A stretch of 36,361 bases of DNA from Bradyrhizobium sp. NAS80.1 (GTDB lineage: Bacteria; Pseudomonadota; Alphaproteobacteria; Rhizobiales; Xanthobacteraceae), in contig NZ_LGHL01000126.1 of the NCBI RefSeq assembly GCF_001908205.1, forward strand, positions 1 through 36,361, given 5' to 3'. A program made the translations under genes and the position numbers. Every line of letters starts with the position of its first letter. The first letter of the stretch is position 1. The notes below the pieces were generated by a model, which ran no database searches, had not been told where the DNA came from, and saw only the letters and a list, made by a program, of their open reading frames with translations. Shown here piece by piece: positions 15,743 to 24,411 of the stretch.

Positions 15743-15970
15743 CTAATGCCGCCTTGAAGATGCGTAGCGCGGATTGAGTCCACAACTAGCATTCGTGCCG
15801 GAAGCTGCGGCGAGACACTGCCGACGTGTCGCGAATTGGCAATTGCCGGGAAAGCCCCATCTGCGGCCTTGCAGGCAATATCGATCCGCAGAAGCTGCTT
15901 GGACGTGACTTGAGAAGGTCAACGTGGCAAGGCTTGCAAGCAGTGCCAACGCCAGGACGCTGAGACGCAT
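15743..15970 (-). CDS. Small secreted DUF3551 protein
   Basis: A 75-aa protein. Residues 1-26 are a signal peptide (MRLSVLALALLASLATLTFS, cleavage near VQAAS). The mature part has the DUF3551 pattern: YCLQGRRWGFPGNCQFATRR, then QCLAAASGTNASCGLNPRY, with four cysteines likely forming disulfides. Such proteins are numerous in Bradyrhizobium and relatives; their function is unknown. I chose ATG 15970 because AGGAG lies about 7 nt upstream; a longer frame to 16006 adds a charged stretch that would disrupt the signal peptide. A possible EcfG-type promoter precedes it. Confidence 0.85.
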   Translation of the reverse strand: MRLSVLALALLASLATLTFSSHVQAASADRYCLQGRRWGFPGNCQFATRRQCLAAASGTNASCGLNPRYASSRRH

Positions 15971-16014
15971 TTTAAGCTCCTTTGCCTGAACTCGCGACCG
16001 CAACACTCAACATC

Positions 16015-16040
16015 GACGCTCCGTCGCACGATTGAGTTCC
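16015..16040 (-). promoter_or_regulatory. Possible EcfG (general stress) promoter of DUF3551 gene
   Basis: On the minus strand GGAAC (16040-16036) is followed after 17 nt by CGTC (16018-16015). The alphaproteobacterial general-stress sigma factor EcfG recognises GGAAC-N16/17-CGTT, so the -35 is perfect and the -10 differs by one base. It lies 45 nt upstream of the chosen start. Confidence 0.35.
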
Positions 16041-16121
16041 GCTTTGGCCAATGAGCGCGCGGCGTGGCGAAGCCACGTAAGAGCCGAAAGCTATATACTC
16101 ATCACAACAGGCTATCGGCCG

Positions 16122-16292
16122 ATGAAAAAATGGTACCACGCGATCCGAGCGGACAATATAGGTAATGTCCCTGAGCTCGTTGCGAACAAATACGACAACG
16201 TCCTTCGCGAGATGGGAAAACCAGACTACGAAGCCGTTCGGAAAGAGTTGCAATCGCTGCGAGAAGGATCGTTCTCGGACCTGCGCCGCTAG
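16122..16292 (+). CDS. Hypothetical small protein
   Basis: A possible 56-aa basic, helical protein beginning MKKWYHAIRADNIGNVPELV and ending SFSDLRR. It contains a KYDNVLREMGKPDYEAVRKE helix-like stretch. I do not recognise it. The frame is open back to 16032, but the ATG at 16122 gives the more compact protein; an AGG lies about 10 nt upstream, a weak ribosome binding site. Composition is protein-like, but no conserved neighbour supports it. Confidence 0.4.
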   Translation: MKKWYHAIRADNIGNVPELVANKYDNVLREMGKPDYEAVRKELQSLREGSFSDLRR

Positions 16293-16561
16293 ATTCTCTA
16301 CCTCCGTATCTGACCGCCTGATCTAGCGTCTGATCTACGGTTGCCTAATCCTGGCATAGCTTATTCAGGAAAACCGGCTATCATCGTTTGTGATTGAGAT
16401 AGATACGGCTGGCTCCGCAGGGCTACCCAATCGTCTTACGCGTCGGAAGCGCATTGCTAAGCCGCCCACGGTCGTGTTGCGAAATGCCCGGAAATGGCAC
16501 AGCGGCAGGCTGTTCCGGTATCGCCACGACACGCCGAGCCAAATGGGAGCGGGATCAAAGC
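16293..16561. other. Intergenic upstream of HWE kinase
   Basis: About 270 bp without a supported gene. A purine-rich GGGAGCGGGA shortly before 16562 serves as the ribosome binding site for the kinase GTG start. No terminator or operator stands out. Confidence 0.35.
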
Positions 16562-17954
16562 GTGACGGCAAGCAAGAATCCAGCTGAACAGGCGCTGGTA
16601 CCTGGCTCGCTCTTCCTTAAGCAGCCGGCGCTCCAGCTCATCTATGACACTGCGCCGATCGGACTTGCGTTCCTATCGCCGGATTGCCGCTATCTACACA
16701 TCAACCAGCACCTGACGGAGATCTGTGGCATCTCGGTAGAAGGTCATCTGGGCCGCACCGTCCGTGAATGTGTGCCGGCCCTCGCCGATTCCGTCGAGGC
16801 GATCGTACATTCAATCATGACGACAGGCGAACCGGTGACAGGTGTCGAAGTGGCTGGTCAGCGCCCCAGCGAGAACGAGCATCGGGCCTGGATCACCTAT
16901 TGGCATCCCTTGCGCAACGCGCGCGGCGCTATCGTCGGCGTCAACGTCGCGGCCGAAGAGATTACCCAGCGCAAACAAGCCGAAGCGACGCTGCGCGAGA
17001 GCGAGCAACAGTTCCACTCGCTGTCTGATTCCATCCCGCAACTGGTCTGGATGGCCGACCATGCCGGCCGAATATTCTGGTTCAATCGCCGATGGTACGA
17101 GTACACGGGTGAAGCGCGGACTGAGGGCGCCGTGCAGGACTGGCTGCCTCTGCTCGACCCAACACTACTACCGCAGGTGTCCCAGGAGTGGGCAGAGGCC
17201 TTGCGTGACAGTACGCCGCTAGAACTTGAACTTCGGCTCCGCAGCCACACCGGCGCCTATCACCCATTTCTGACCCGGGCCATCCCGCTCCGCGATGCTT
17301 GCTCGACCGTCTATCGCTGGATTGGCACCCACATAGAGATCAGTGAACAGAAGCGGCGCGAGGAGCACATCCGCTTCATCGTCGCCGAGTTGTCACATCG
17401 CACCAAGAACCTGCTCGCCGTCGTGATGGCCGTCGCCAGGCAAACCGCGCAGTATGCTAGCGATGTGAATCAGTACCAGGAATGCTTCATCGGTCGCCTT
17501 CAGGCGCTCGCCTTTTGCCATGACCTGCTAGTCAAGGACCAGTGGCAGGGCGCTTCGCTCCATGACCTGGTCATGTCACAGATGAGGCCGTTTAGCGAAA
17601 CAAACTCCGGCCGCATCGACGCCGCAGGCCCCCCCGATCGTTCTTAAACCCGACGCAGTGCAGAATCTCGGACTGGCTTTCCACGAACTCGCAACCAATG
17701 CCTCGAAGCACGGCGCGCTGTCCGGCCCGCGCGGCGATGTCGTTATTCAGTGGCAGGTCGATTCGGCGAGCAACCGCATCCGCGTACATTGGCGCGAAAG
17801 AAATGGACCGGAGGTTGCGCCGCCGCGGCAACACGGGTTTGGCCATGTTGTGATCGAACAAATCGTGCCACGGGCGCTGGCCGGCAGCGGCACGCTGGAA
17901 TTCGCACCCGCGGGCGTAAATTGGACTTTCGAATTCCCTGGTGAGGATACGTGA
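16562..17954 (+). pseudogene. HWE-family PAS sensor histidine kinase, frameshifted
   Basis: Two PAS domains (about residues 25-140 and 148-270) precede an HWE kinase core. The phospho-acceptor motif is VAELSHRTKNLLAVVMAVAR (His279). The ATPase N box is FHELATNASKHGAL and the diagnostic Trp-x-Glu occurs in RVHWRERNGPEV, so all three HWE residues are present. The first frame stops at 17647, just after a run of seven C (17629-17635). Removing one C restores AAGPPIVLKPDAVQNLGLAF and gives a normal protein of about 463 aa. The GTG at 16562 follows GGGAGCGGGA and gives a sensible N-terminus. HWE kinases often feed the PhyR/EcfG stress pathway or act as cytoplasmic light or redox sensors; the signal here is unknown. 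It could be real decay or a sequencing error. Confidence 0.8.
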
Positions 17955-18119
17955 CGCGCGCGAGAGCGGCGATAGGAGACACAGGTAGCGAAAAGAGGCC
18001 GGGCCATAACGTGAGGGGCGACCATTCGTTCGTCGCTCAGCCTGTTGAAGCGGTGGTCTTGACGCTCGAAGCGCGCTCAAGGCTGTAAGCGGTGGTACGA
18101 CCTGCTGTACCCTTAAGCG
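17955..18119. other. Convergent intergenic region
   Basis: Lies between the 3' ends of the HWE kinase (plus) and the IclR gene (minus). A short imperfect hairpin (GCGAC/GTCGC arms, near 18018-18036) is present without a T-tract. Nothing else is visible. Confidence 0.3.
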
Positions 18120-18872
18120 TCAGCGGACGCTGGCGATCGGCAAGCCCAGAGGGACTTTCTTCCGGGCACCTTCAATCGCGAGCTGTGAAAGCCCGCCGGT
18201 GGCCTCCAGCAGCAGTTTGGTCATTCGCTCGATGGTTTTCTTGGTGAATCGCTCCCGCGGCCCAGAGAGCGAGACCGCGCCGATGAGCTCGTGGTCGAGC
18301 CCGAACACAGGAGCGGCCAGCGCAGCACAGGACGGATCCCGCTCGCCATCTGAATAGGCGTAGCCTTGCCGGCGTATCTTGTCCATGCCGGGATCGGCAC
18401 GATCCGTGAAGGCGCGCAGGATCTTGCCAGCAGCGCCGCGATCCAACGGCAAGATGTCGCCCACGTTTATCGTGTCCAGCGTGGAATGGCCCGAGTTGAC
18501 CCTGAAAGTGCAAAGACGCCGGTTGCCATCGAGAACGTGAAAAGAGGCACTCTCCGTACCTTCAGCCACAAGCTGCCGGAGAGCGGCATCTATCGCGGCA
18601 TCGAGATGGAAGGATGTCTTGTAGGCCATGCCGAGGCGGAATGCTGCGGGCCCCGGCGCATAGGCGCCCTCCGAAGTGCGACGAATATATCCGAAACCTT
18701 CAAAGGAGCCGAGAAGGCGCAGGATAGTGCTCTTGTAAAGCCCTGTCGCCTCGGACAGACGCGCCAATGTCACCGGCGCAGGCTCAGTTTCGAAAACCTG
18801 CAGGATGGACAGCGCCCGCTCCAGCGCAGCGACTTTCAGCGGTTCCTGGATAGATTGCTTCTTCACAGCCAT
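18120..18872 (-). CDS. IclR-family transcriptional regulator
   Basis: A 250-aa regulator. The N-terminal winged HTH spans about residues 13-75 (ALERALSILQVFE, then LARLSEATGLYKSTILRLLGS). The C-terminal effector domain has GDILPLDRGAAGKILRAF and YAYSDGERDPSCAALAAPVFG. IclR proteins are dimeric or tetrameric repressors or activators that sense small organic acids or aromatics. It follows the ABC/dehydrogenase genes on the same strand after a 145-nt gap with a large nested inverted repeat, and has its own candidate promoter. It is the best candidate regulator of the catabolic locus at 18120-29821. Confidence 0.92.
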   Translation of the reverse strand: MAVKKQSIQEPLKVAALERALSILQVFETEPAPVTLARLSEATGLYKSTILRLLGSFEGFGYIRRTSEGAYAPGPAAFRLGMAYKTSFHLDAAIDAALRQLVAEGTESASFHVLDGNRRLCTFRVNSGHSTLDTINVGDILPLDRGAAGKILRAFTDRADPGMDKIRRQGYAYSDGERDPSCAALAAPVFGLDHELIGAVSLSGPRERFTKKTIERMTKLLLEATGGLSQLAIEGARKKVPLGLPIASVR

Positions 18873-18896
18873 GGCGTTCGACCGAAACTCAAAATG

Positions 18897-18930
18897 ACGT
18901 TACGAAAGTCGCCTCAGTATTTCAATTGAA
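18897..18930 (-). promoter_or_regulatory. Candidate iclR promoter with overlapping palindrome
   Basis: On the minus strand TTGAAA (18925-18920), a 17-nt spacer and TAACGT (18902-18897) resemble a housekeeping promoter 25 nt upstream of the IclR ATG. The perfect palindrome TTCAATTGAA (18921-18930) overlaps the -35, as expected for autoregulation. Confidence 0.35.
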
Positions 18931-18948
18931 GACCTTTGGCGACAATCG

Positions 18949-19012
18949 GTGGGCCGAATCGAGTCTCCTCTTGCGAGGAGACCTGAAAGCGAAGCGGCCA
19001 CATTCGGCCCAC
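18949..19012 (-). repeat. Nested inverted repeat after dehydrogenase operon
   Basis: A perfect 11-bp outer inverted repeat (GTGGGCCGAAT at 18949-18959 with ATTCGGCCCAC at 19002-19012) encloses a perfect 8-bp hairpin (GTCTCCTC-TTGC-GAGGAGAC, 18963-18982). It begins 6 nt after the stop codon of the upstream minus-strand gene. It may terminate or attenuate the long ABC/dehydrogenase transcript before iclR. There is no T-tract, so a dispersed palindromic repeat is the alternative. Confidence 0.6.
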
Positions 19013-19017
19013 AAGAG

Positions 19018-19908
19018 TCAGTTGATATCATGAAGCTTATGAAAAACCGGAAAGTATTCGTCGGTCAACCCTTGCGCTTGGGCCTTGGCGAAAACGTCCT
19101 CAAGTAGCTTTGCGCCCAGTGCCGTAACGCCGGCGGCTTCGGCCAGCGCCAGCGCGTAGGTGTTATCCTTGCGGGCATAGGCAGTGGAAAAGGCGCGCAC
19201 GGGAAACTCCCCGGGCAGGATTGCCTTCATGCCGTGGTTCCGCAATGCGAAACTGTCGGCGGAGCCCTTGGTGAAAACGTCGAACAGCACATGACTCTCG
19301 ACACCCGAGCGCGTGGCTATCGCCATTGCCTCGGAGAGCGCGTGCACCGTTTGGAAGAGAACCATGTTGTTGAGGATCTTCACGATCTGACCGCCTCCCA
19401 CTGCTCCGCAGTACGAGACGTCAGACCCCATGCATTCGAGCACCGGACGCAGGCGCCGGAAGGCAGCCTCACTGCCTCCGACCATGATGCTGAGCGTGCC
19501 GTTCTCGGCTGCCTGCCGTGTGCGAGCAATCGGCGCATCGATGAAATCGGCGCCGGCTGATTGTGCTCTCGTTGCAAGCCTACGGGTCAAATCGACCGGG
19601 GTTGTCGAGGTGTCGACGACGATCTGGCCGGGACGCAGATGCGGCTCGATGCTGCCGAAGACACTTTCGACGGCCTTGCCGTCGGGCAAGGACAGCAAGA
19701 GAACATCGACTCTCCCGTTCAACTCCGCCGGAGTAGAGGCGGTATCCGCTCCCAATGCTCCGATGTTTTTCATCGCGGCCTCATCGCGATCGAAGATCAC
19801 GATTTTTGTGGACGGCAACCTGCGGATGAGGTTGCGGCACATGGGTCCCCCCATGACACCAAGTCCAATGAAGCCAATCGTATTGATAGTCGAGGAAACG
19901 TTGTCCAT
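19018..19908 (-). CDS. 3-hydroxyisobutyrate dehydrogenase-family oxidoreductase
   Basis: A 296-aa NAD(P)-dependent beta-hydroxyacid dehydrogenase. The Rossmann motif INTIGFIGLGVMGGPM is at the N-terminus. It also has VDTSTTPVDLTRRLA, DAPIARTRQAAENGTLSIM and the catalytic lysine in GGGQIVKILNNMV. The substrate loop reads ARTRQAAENG instead of the more usual SGG type, so the substrate may differ from 3-hydroxyisobutyrate or tartronate semialdehyde. The start is uncertain: ATG 19908 gives the usual family N-terminus, while 19920 and 19938 are in frame, the latter overlapping the aldehyde dehydrogenase stop as ATGA. As sequenced, the reading frame is continuous with the upstream aldehyde dehydrogenase. 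Confidence 0.88.
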   Translation of the reverse strand: MDNVSSTINTIGFIGLGVMGGPMCRNLIRRLPSTKIVIFDRDEAAMKNIGALGADTASTPAELNGRVDVLLLSLPDGKAVESVFGSIEPHLRPGQIVVDTSTTPVDLTRRLATRAQSAGADFIDAPIARTRQAAENGTLSIMVGGSEAAFRRLRPVLECMGSDVSYCGAVGGGQIVKILNNMVLFQTVHALSEAMAIATRSGVESHVLFDVFTKGSADSFALRNHGMKAILPGEFPVRAFSTAYARKDNTYALALAEAAGVTALGAKLLEDVFAKAQAQGLTDEYFPVFHKLHDIN

Positions 19909-19934
19909 GCCATTCACCATTGCGCGCGGGCAGT

Positions 19935-21375
19935 TCATTTCGTGGAGAGGTAGATGCTCTTGCTCTGCTGATAGAGCCTCATGCCCTGGAGGCCTTTTTT
20001 CTCGCCCGAAGCCGCTGTCCTTGAAGCCTCCGAAGGGCGATGCGATGCTGAGTTGCTTATAGGTATTGATCCAGACGGTGCCCGCCTCGATGGCGCGCGC
20101 AATTCGCCATGCCTTGCGATAATCGGCCGTCCAAATACCACATGCGAGTCCGAAGGCGCTGTCATTCGCCTGGGCGATGAGGTCGTCCTCGTCGCGGAAG
20201 CGGACCACGCACAGGACGGGACCGAAGATCTCCTCCTGGCATACGCGGGCTTTATTGGTGAGACCGGTAATGATCGTTGGACGATAGAAAGCGCCCTTAT
20301 CGAATGCCGCGCCGGCCGGACGCGCACCGCCGGTTGCAATATGTCCGCCCTCCTTGCGCGCGAGTTCAACGTAGCTTTCGACCTTGTCCCGGTGCTGGTG
20401 CGAGGCCAGTGGCCCGAGATCCGTTTGCGGATCATCCGGCATGCCGATCTTGATGGCTTCGACTTTGCGAACCAGGCGCGCCACGATGTCGTCATGCAGG
20501 CGTTCATGCACGAAGAGCCGGGACCCGGCCACGCAGGATTGTCCCATGCCTTCGAAGATGCCCCCGATCACCCCTTCGCAGGCGGCATCGACATCAGCGT
20601 CTTCCAACACGATATGCGGCGACTTGCCTCCCAATTCGAGCGCGGCGGGAATGAGACGGCGGGCAGCAGCCTGCGCGATCGTCCTGCCGGTTTCGGTGCC
20701 GCCAGTGAACGACACCATGCGCACGGCCTTCTGCTCGAGCAGCACCGGGCCAACATCCCTTCCTAATCCGGGAAGCACGGACAGCAAGCCCGACGGCAGG
20801 CCGGCTTCCTCGCAGATCCGGGCAAGAATCAGGGCCGGAAGCGTCGTGACTTCCGAAGGCTTCAGGATAACCGCATTGCCGGCCGCCAGTGCCGGAGCCA
20901 CCTTCTGGGCCTCCATCGTGAGCGGTGAGTTCCAGGGCGTGATAGCGGCGATGACGCCGTACGGCTCGTGAACCGAGATGGAGAGATAGTCGCCGCGACT
21001 GGGCGGCAGCGAGGATTCCAGAGTTTCACATACAGACGCGTAATAGCGGAAGGTTGCCGCGGCGCTTGCAGCCTGTTGCCGGCACTCCTTGAAGGCCTTT
21101 CCGTTCTCGATCATTTGCGCTTTGGCAAGCTCATCGAGCCGTGCGGTAATGCCTTGGGCAATGCGAAAGAGATAATCGGCGCGCTGATGCGGCTTGAGAT
21201 TGCGCCAATGGTCTTTCGCCGCAGACGCAGCCGCCACCTCGCAGGCGGCAGCGATCTCGGCCGATGAAGGCGTTCCGATTTCGGCGTTGATCTGGCCGCC
21301 GGCCGGATTGGTCGTCTGCATGACGGGACCGGCGCCGCGTGCCCAGCGCCCTGCGGCCAGGAATTCCATTACCAT
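19935..21375 (-). pseudogene. Aldehyde dehydrogenase, 3' end frameshifted
   Basis: An NAD(P)-dependent aldehyde dehydrogenase of about 479 aa when corrected. Visible are GVIAAITPWNSPLTM, the general base in ALELGGKSPHIV, the catalytic cysteine in GMGQSCVAGSRLFV, and CQEEIFGPVLCV. After GGFKDSGFGREK the reading frame changes at a six-A run on the coding strand (plus-strand T6, 19995-20000). Removing one base gives the normal ending GLQGMRLYQQSKSIYLSTK and a stop at 19935. As sequenced, translation runs on into the downstream dehydrogenase as one large frame. ATG 21375 (MVMEFLAAG) has a purine-rich AGAGAGA upstream. It probably oxidises an aldehyde derived from the substrate of the adjacent importer. 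Error, decay or genuine fusion cannot be separated here. Confidence 0.85.
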
Positions 21376-21483
21376 GTAGTTTTTCTCTCTTGTGACCGGA
21401 AGAATTACGCAAAAGTCGGCCAACGCGGCGGACGAACGCTCTGCTCGATCGCCGTCATTCTGACCATTCTGATCGCGGTGGAT

Positions 21484-22533
21484 CTAAAGCCGCTTGCCGC
21501 TCTCGGTATCAAAGACGTGAAGGTGGTCCGCATCCACGCCGAGACTGATTTCGTCGCCTGGTCTGAGGTTAGTGCGGCCCGAAACGAGGACGCGGACGAC
21601 CTCACCCTTCATTCGCGCCATGATCTGCGTTTCCGAGCCGGTCGGCTCGACCACCGACACCTTTGCCGGCCATCCGGTTTCGCGCAGCGTCAAATGCTCC
21701 GGCCTTATTCCCAGCGTGACCCGTCCGGTGACCGGCACTCGTGTTTCGGGCAGCGTGAATTCCTCTCCGCTCTCGAGCCGCAACCGTCCCTCATCCGCAG
21801 CCCCCTTGAAGAAATTCATCGGCGGGGAGCCTATGAAGGCAGCGACGAACAGCGATTGCGGCCGGTCGTAGAGCTCGAGCGGTTCTCCCGCCTGCTCGAC
21901 ATGGCCGCCGTTCATGACGACGATACGATCGGCGAGCGTCATCGCTTCGACCTGGTCATGCGTCACGTAGACGGTCGTGGTCGCGAGCCGCTGATGAAGC
22001 TCTTTCAGTTCCGAGCGCATCTGAACGCGCAGCTTGGCGTCGAGATTGGAGAGCGGCTCATCGAACAGAAAGACGTTCGGGTTACGAACGATGGCCCGGC
22101 CCATGGCCACGCGCTGGCGCTGCCCCCCCGAAAGCGCTCTCGGCTTGCGCTCGAGAAGATACTCCAGTCCGAGGATGCGAGCGGCATCGGCGACACGCCT
22201 GTCGATCTCTTCCTTCGGCGTTTTCCTTTGGCGCAACGCAAATCCCATATTGGCGCGCACGGTCATATGCGGATAGAGCGCATAGTTCTGAAACACCATT
22301 GCGATGTCGCGGTCCTTCGGGGCGACGTCGTTGATGACCCGGTTGCCAATCGTAATCGTGCCGTCGCTGATGTCCTCAAGCCCGGCCATCATGCGAAGCA
22401 GGGTGGATTTTCCGCAGCCGGATGGGCCGACCAGGGCGACGAATTGACCGTCGGGAATGTCGATCGAGATGCCGTGGATGACCTCAAACGTCCCATATGA
22501 TTTGCGCACGTCTTTTATGCGGACGCTTCTCAT
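21484..22533 (-). CDS. ABC importer ATP-binding protein (UgpC/MalK-like)
   Basis: A 349-aa CUT1-type ATPase for the second importer in the window. Motifs are Walker A GPSGCGKSTLLRM, signature LSGGQRQRVAMGRAI, Walker B VFLFDEPLSNLD and H-loop VYVTHDQVEAMTLADRI, followed by a regulatory/TOBE region with GIRPEHLTL. I chose ATG 22533 because GGAGGA lies just upstream; a longer frame to 22584 lacks this. It is the only ATPase in this operon, so a homodimer is expected, unlike the pair at 4619-6716. Confidence 0.92.
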   Translation of the reverse strand: MRSVRIKDVRKSYGTFEVIHGISIDIPDGQFVALVGPSGCGKSTLLRMMAGLEDISDGTITIGNRVINDVAPKDRDIAMVFQNYALYPHMTVRANMGFALRQRKTPKEEIDRRVADAARILGLEYLLERKPRALSGGQRQRVAMGRAIVRNPNVFLFDEPLSNLDAKLRVQMRSELKELHQRLATTTVYVTHDQVEAMTLADRIVVMNGGHVEQAGEPLELYDRPQSLFVAAFIGSPPMNFFKGAADEGRLRLESGEEFTLPETRVPVTGRVTLGIRPEHLTLRETGWPAKVSVVEPTGSETQIMARMKGEVVRVLVSGRTNLRPGDEISLGVDADHLHVFDTESGKRL

Positions 22534-22618
22534 CCATTCCTCCTGTACGCCGCGCAGCCACGGCCGGATGGGCCATCCATGCACCGACCCATCGACGTTT
22601 CATGTGAACACGTCACGA

Positions 22619-23482
22619 TCATCCTTTGGTGGCTCCGTCGGCGAGCCCCTGGATAAGCCACTTCTGCACGAGAAGAGCGAAGACGACGACCGGAATGACC
22701 GTCATGGTGCCGACTGCTGTCAGTGCGCCCCAGTTGGCACCGTTCACGGTATCGCCGGCAATGTTCACGATAGCGACGGGAACCGTCGAAGCGACGCGAT
22801 TGGTGAGCACGATCGCGAAGAGCAACTCTTCCCAGGCGAGGATCACACAGAAGATCAGCGTCGACAGCAGTCCCGGGACGGAAATGGGCACGATGATCTT
22901 GAAGAACGCGCCGAAACGGTTGCAGCCGTCGAGCATGGCCGATTCTTCCAGCTCCTTGGGCAACGCCTTGAAGAAACCGCGCATCAGCCACATCACATAG
23001 GGAATGAGGAATGTGCAGTAGGCCAGGATCAGGATGATGTGGCTGTCGATGAGACCAAAGGCACGGCCGACGAGAAACATCGGCACGGCAAGCGCGATTG
23101 GCGGAACGCCGCGCGACATCAGAATGAGGACGCCGAGAAAGCCAGCGCCGCGGATACGGAGCCGGGCGAGCGCATAGCCGGCCATCGTACCCGCAACAAT
23201 AGAGATGATGCCCGACGCGAAGGCGACGACCACCGTATTCAGCATCTGGTGGGGAATCGTGCTGCGCTGAAGATAGCTGACGTAGTTCTCGAGCGTCGGC
23301 GTGAAGATAAAGGTGGGCGGCGAGGTGAAGATGTCCTTCTGCAGCTTGAACGACGTCAGGACCATCCAGAAGACTGGAAACAGGAACAAGAGCGCGGCCA
23401 CGATGCTCGCCACGACACGCACCCGGTCGCCGGACCGCAAGCTCGCACGGTGCGCGATTGAACCGAAGGTATCGTCGCTCAA
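22619..23482 (-). CDS. Sugar ABC transporter permease (MalG-type), TTG start
   Basis: A 287-aa inner-membrane permease with about six helices and an EAA loop (ELEESAMLDGCNRFGAFFKI). No ATG or GTG lies before the first helix. The start must be the TTG at 23482, which overlaps the previous stop codon as TTGA and has GGAGG about 7 nt upstream. It partners the 23479-24402 permease. A longer frame reaches 24067 but overlaps that permease in another frame and is not real. Confidence 0.9.
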   Translation of the reverse strand: MSDDTFGSIAHRASLRSGDRVRVVASIVAALLFLFPVFWMVLTSFKLQKDIFTSPPTFIFTPTLENYVSYLQRSTIPHQMLNTVVVAFASGIISIVAGTMAGYALARLRIRGAGFLGVLILMSRGVPPIALAVPMFLVGRAFGLIDSHIILILAYCTFLIPYVMWLMRGFFKALPKELEESAMLDGCNRFGAFFKIIVPISVPGLLSTLIFCVILAWEELLFAIVLTNRVASTVPVAIVNIAGDTVNGANWGALTAVGTMTVIPVVVFALLVQKWLIQGLADGATKG

Positions 23483-24402
23483 TGCATCTCCTCCAGCATG
23501 CGGCTGCCCCGCAGGAAGATGGCGGTCAGGACCATCGTCCCGACAAGGACGATGACAGCCATCGCCGCAGATTCGGCGAATTTCAGAGACCTGAACGCTT
23601 CCTCGTAGATGAACAGGTTGATGACCTGCGTCGACGCACCGGGCCCACCGTTGGTCGCGGCAAGCGCGATATCGAACATTTTCACGGCACCGAGCCAGCG
23701 GACGATGAACGTCGCCGCGATCATCGGCAGGAGCAGCGGGATCGTGATGGACCAGAGTTTTGCCCACCAGTTCGCGCCGTCGAGTTCGGCAGCCTCGAAA
23801 ATATCCCTCGGCAGCGCCATGATCGCGGCAGTCCCGATCAGGACGACGAATGGCGTCCAGCGCCACGTGTCGATAATGACGACGGTGAGCATCGCCAACC
23901 AGGGATCGCCGAGCCAGTCGTAAGGGCCAAGCCCGACAAAACCCAGAACGTAGTTGGTGATGCCGTAGAGCGGATCGAGCATCATGCGCCATACGCCGCC
24001 GGCAACGACGGGAGCGACCACCATCGGGATCAGGAACAGGGCGCGGATGACGCCGCGCCCCGCCCATTCAACATTGACCAGATAAGCAATTCCAAAACCC
24101 AGCACGATCTGCAGCGGCAGGGAGAGCAGAAGGTAGACCCCCGTCACCTTGAGCGATGCCCAGAAGCGAGTGTCGTGCAGCACCTCCGCGTAATTGTCCC
24201 ATCCCACCCATTCGGTCGCGGTAAACGTGCTGAGATCCAGCTCGGAAAAGCTGATCTCGAACGTGTACAGGATCGGATAGGCCAACATCGCCAGCAGGAT
24301 TAGTCCTGCGGGCGACATGAAGGCCCAGCGGCTGACGAAATCCGTCAGCCTCTCGGTGCGCGAATGCCATGTTCGCACGGGTGCGGCTTTGAGACTGCTC
24401 AT
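23479..24402 (-). CDS. Sugar ABC transporter permease (MalF-type)
   Basis: A 307-aa CUT1-family permease with about six transmembrane segments, beginning with a cytoplasmic basic N-terminus and a helix from WAFMSPAGLILLAMLAYP. The EAA loop is DIFEAAELDGANWWAKLWSI. It forms the channel with the product of the next gene. The start is 9 nt after the binding-protein stop codon, so it is in the same transcript. Confidence 0.92.
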   Translation of the reverse strand: MSSLKAAPVRTWHSRTERLTDFVSRWAFMSPAGLILLAMLAYPILYTFEISFSELDLSTFTATEWVGWDNYAEVLHDTRFWASLKVTGVYLLLSLPLQIVLGFGIAYLVNVEWAGRGVIRALFLIPMVVAPVVAGGVWRMMLDPLYGITNYVLGFVGLGPYDWLGDPWLAMLTVVIIDTWRWTPFVVLIGTAAIMALPRDIFEAAELDGANWWAKLWSITIPLLLPMIAATFIVRWLGAVKMFDIALAATNGGPGASTQVINLFIYEEAFRSLKFAESAAMAVIVLVGTMVLTAIFLRGSRMLEEMH

Positions 24403-24411
24403 CAGGACGCG

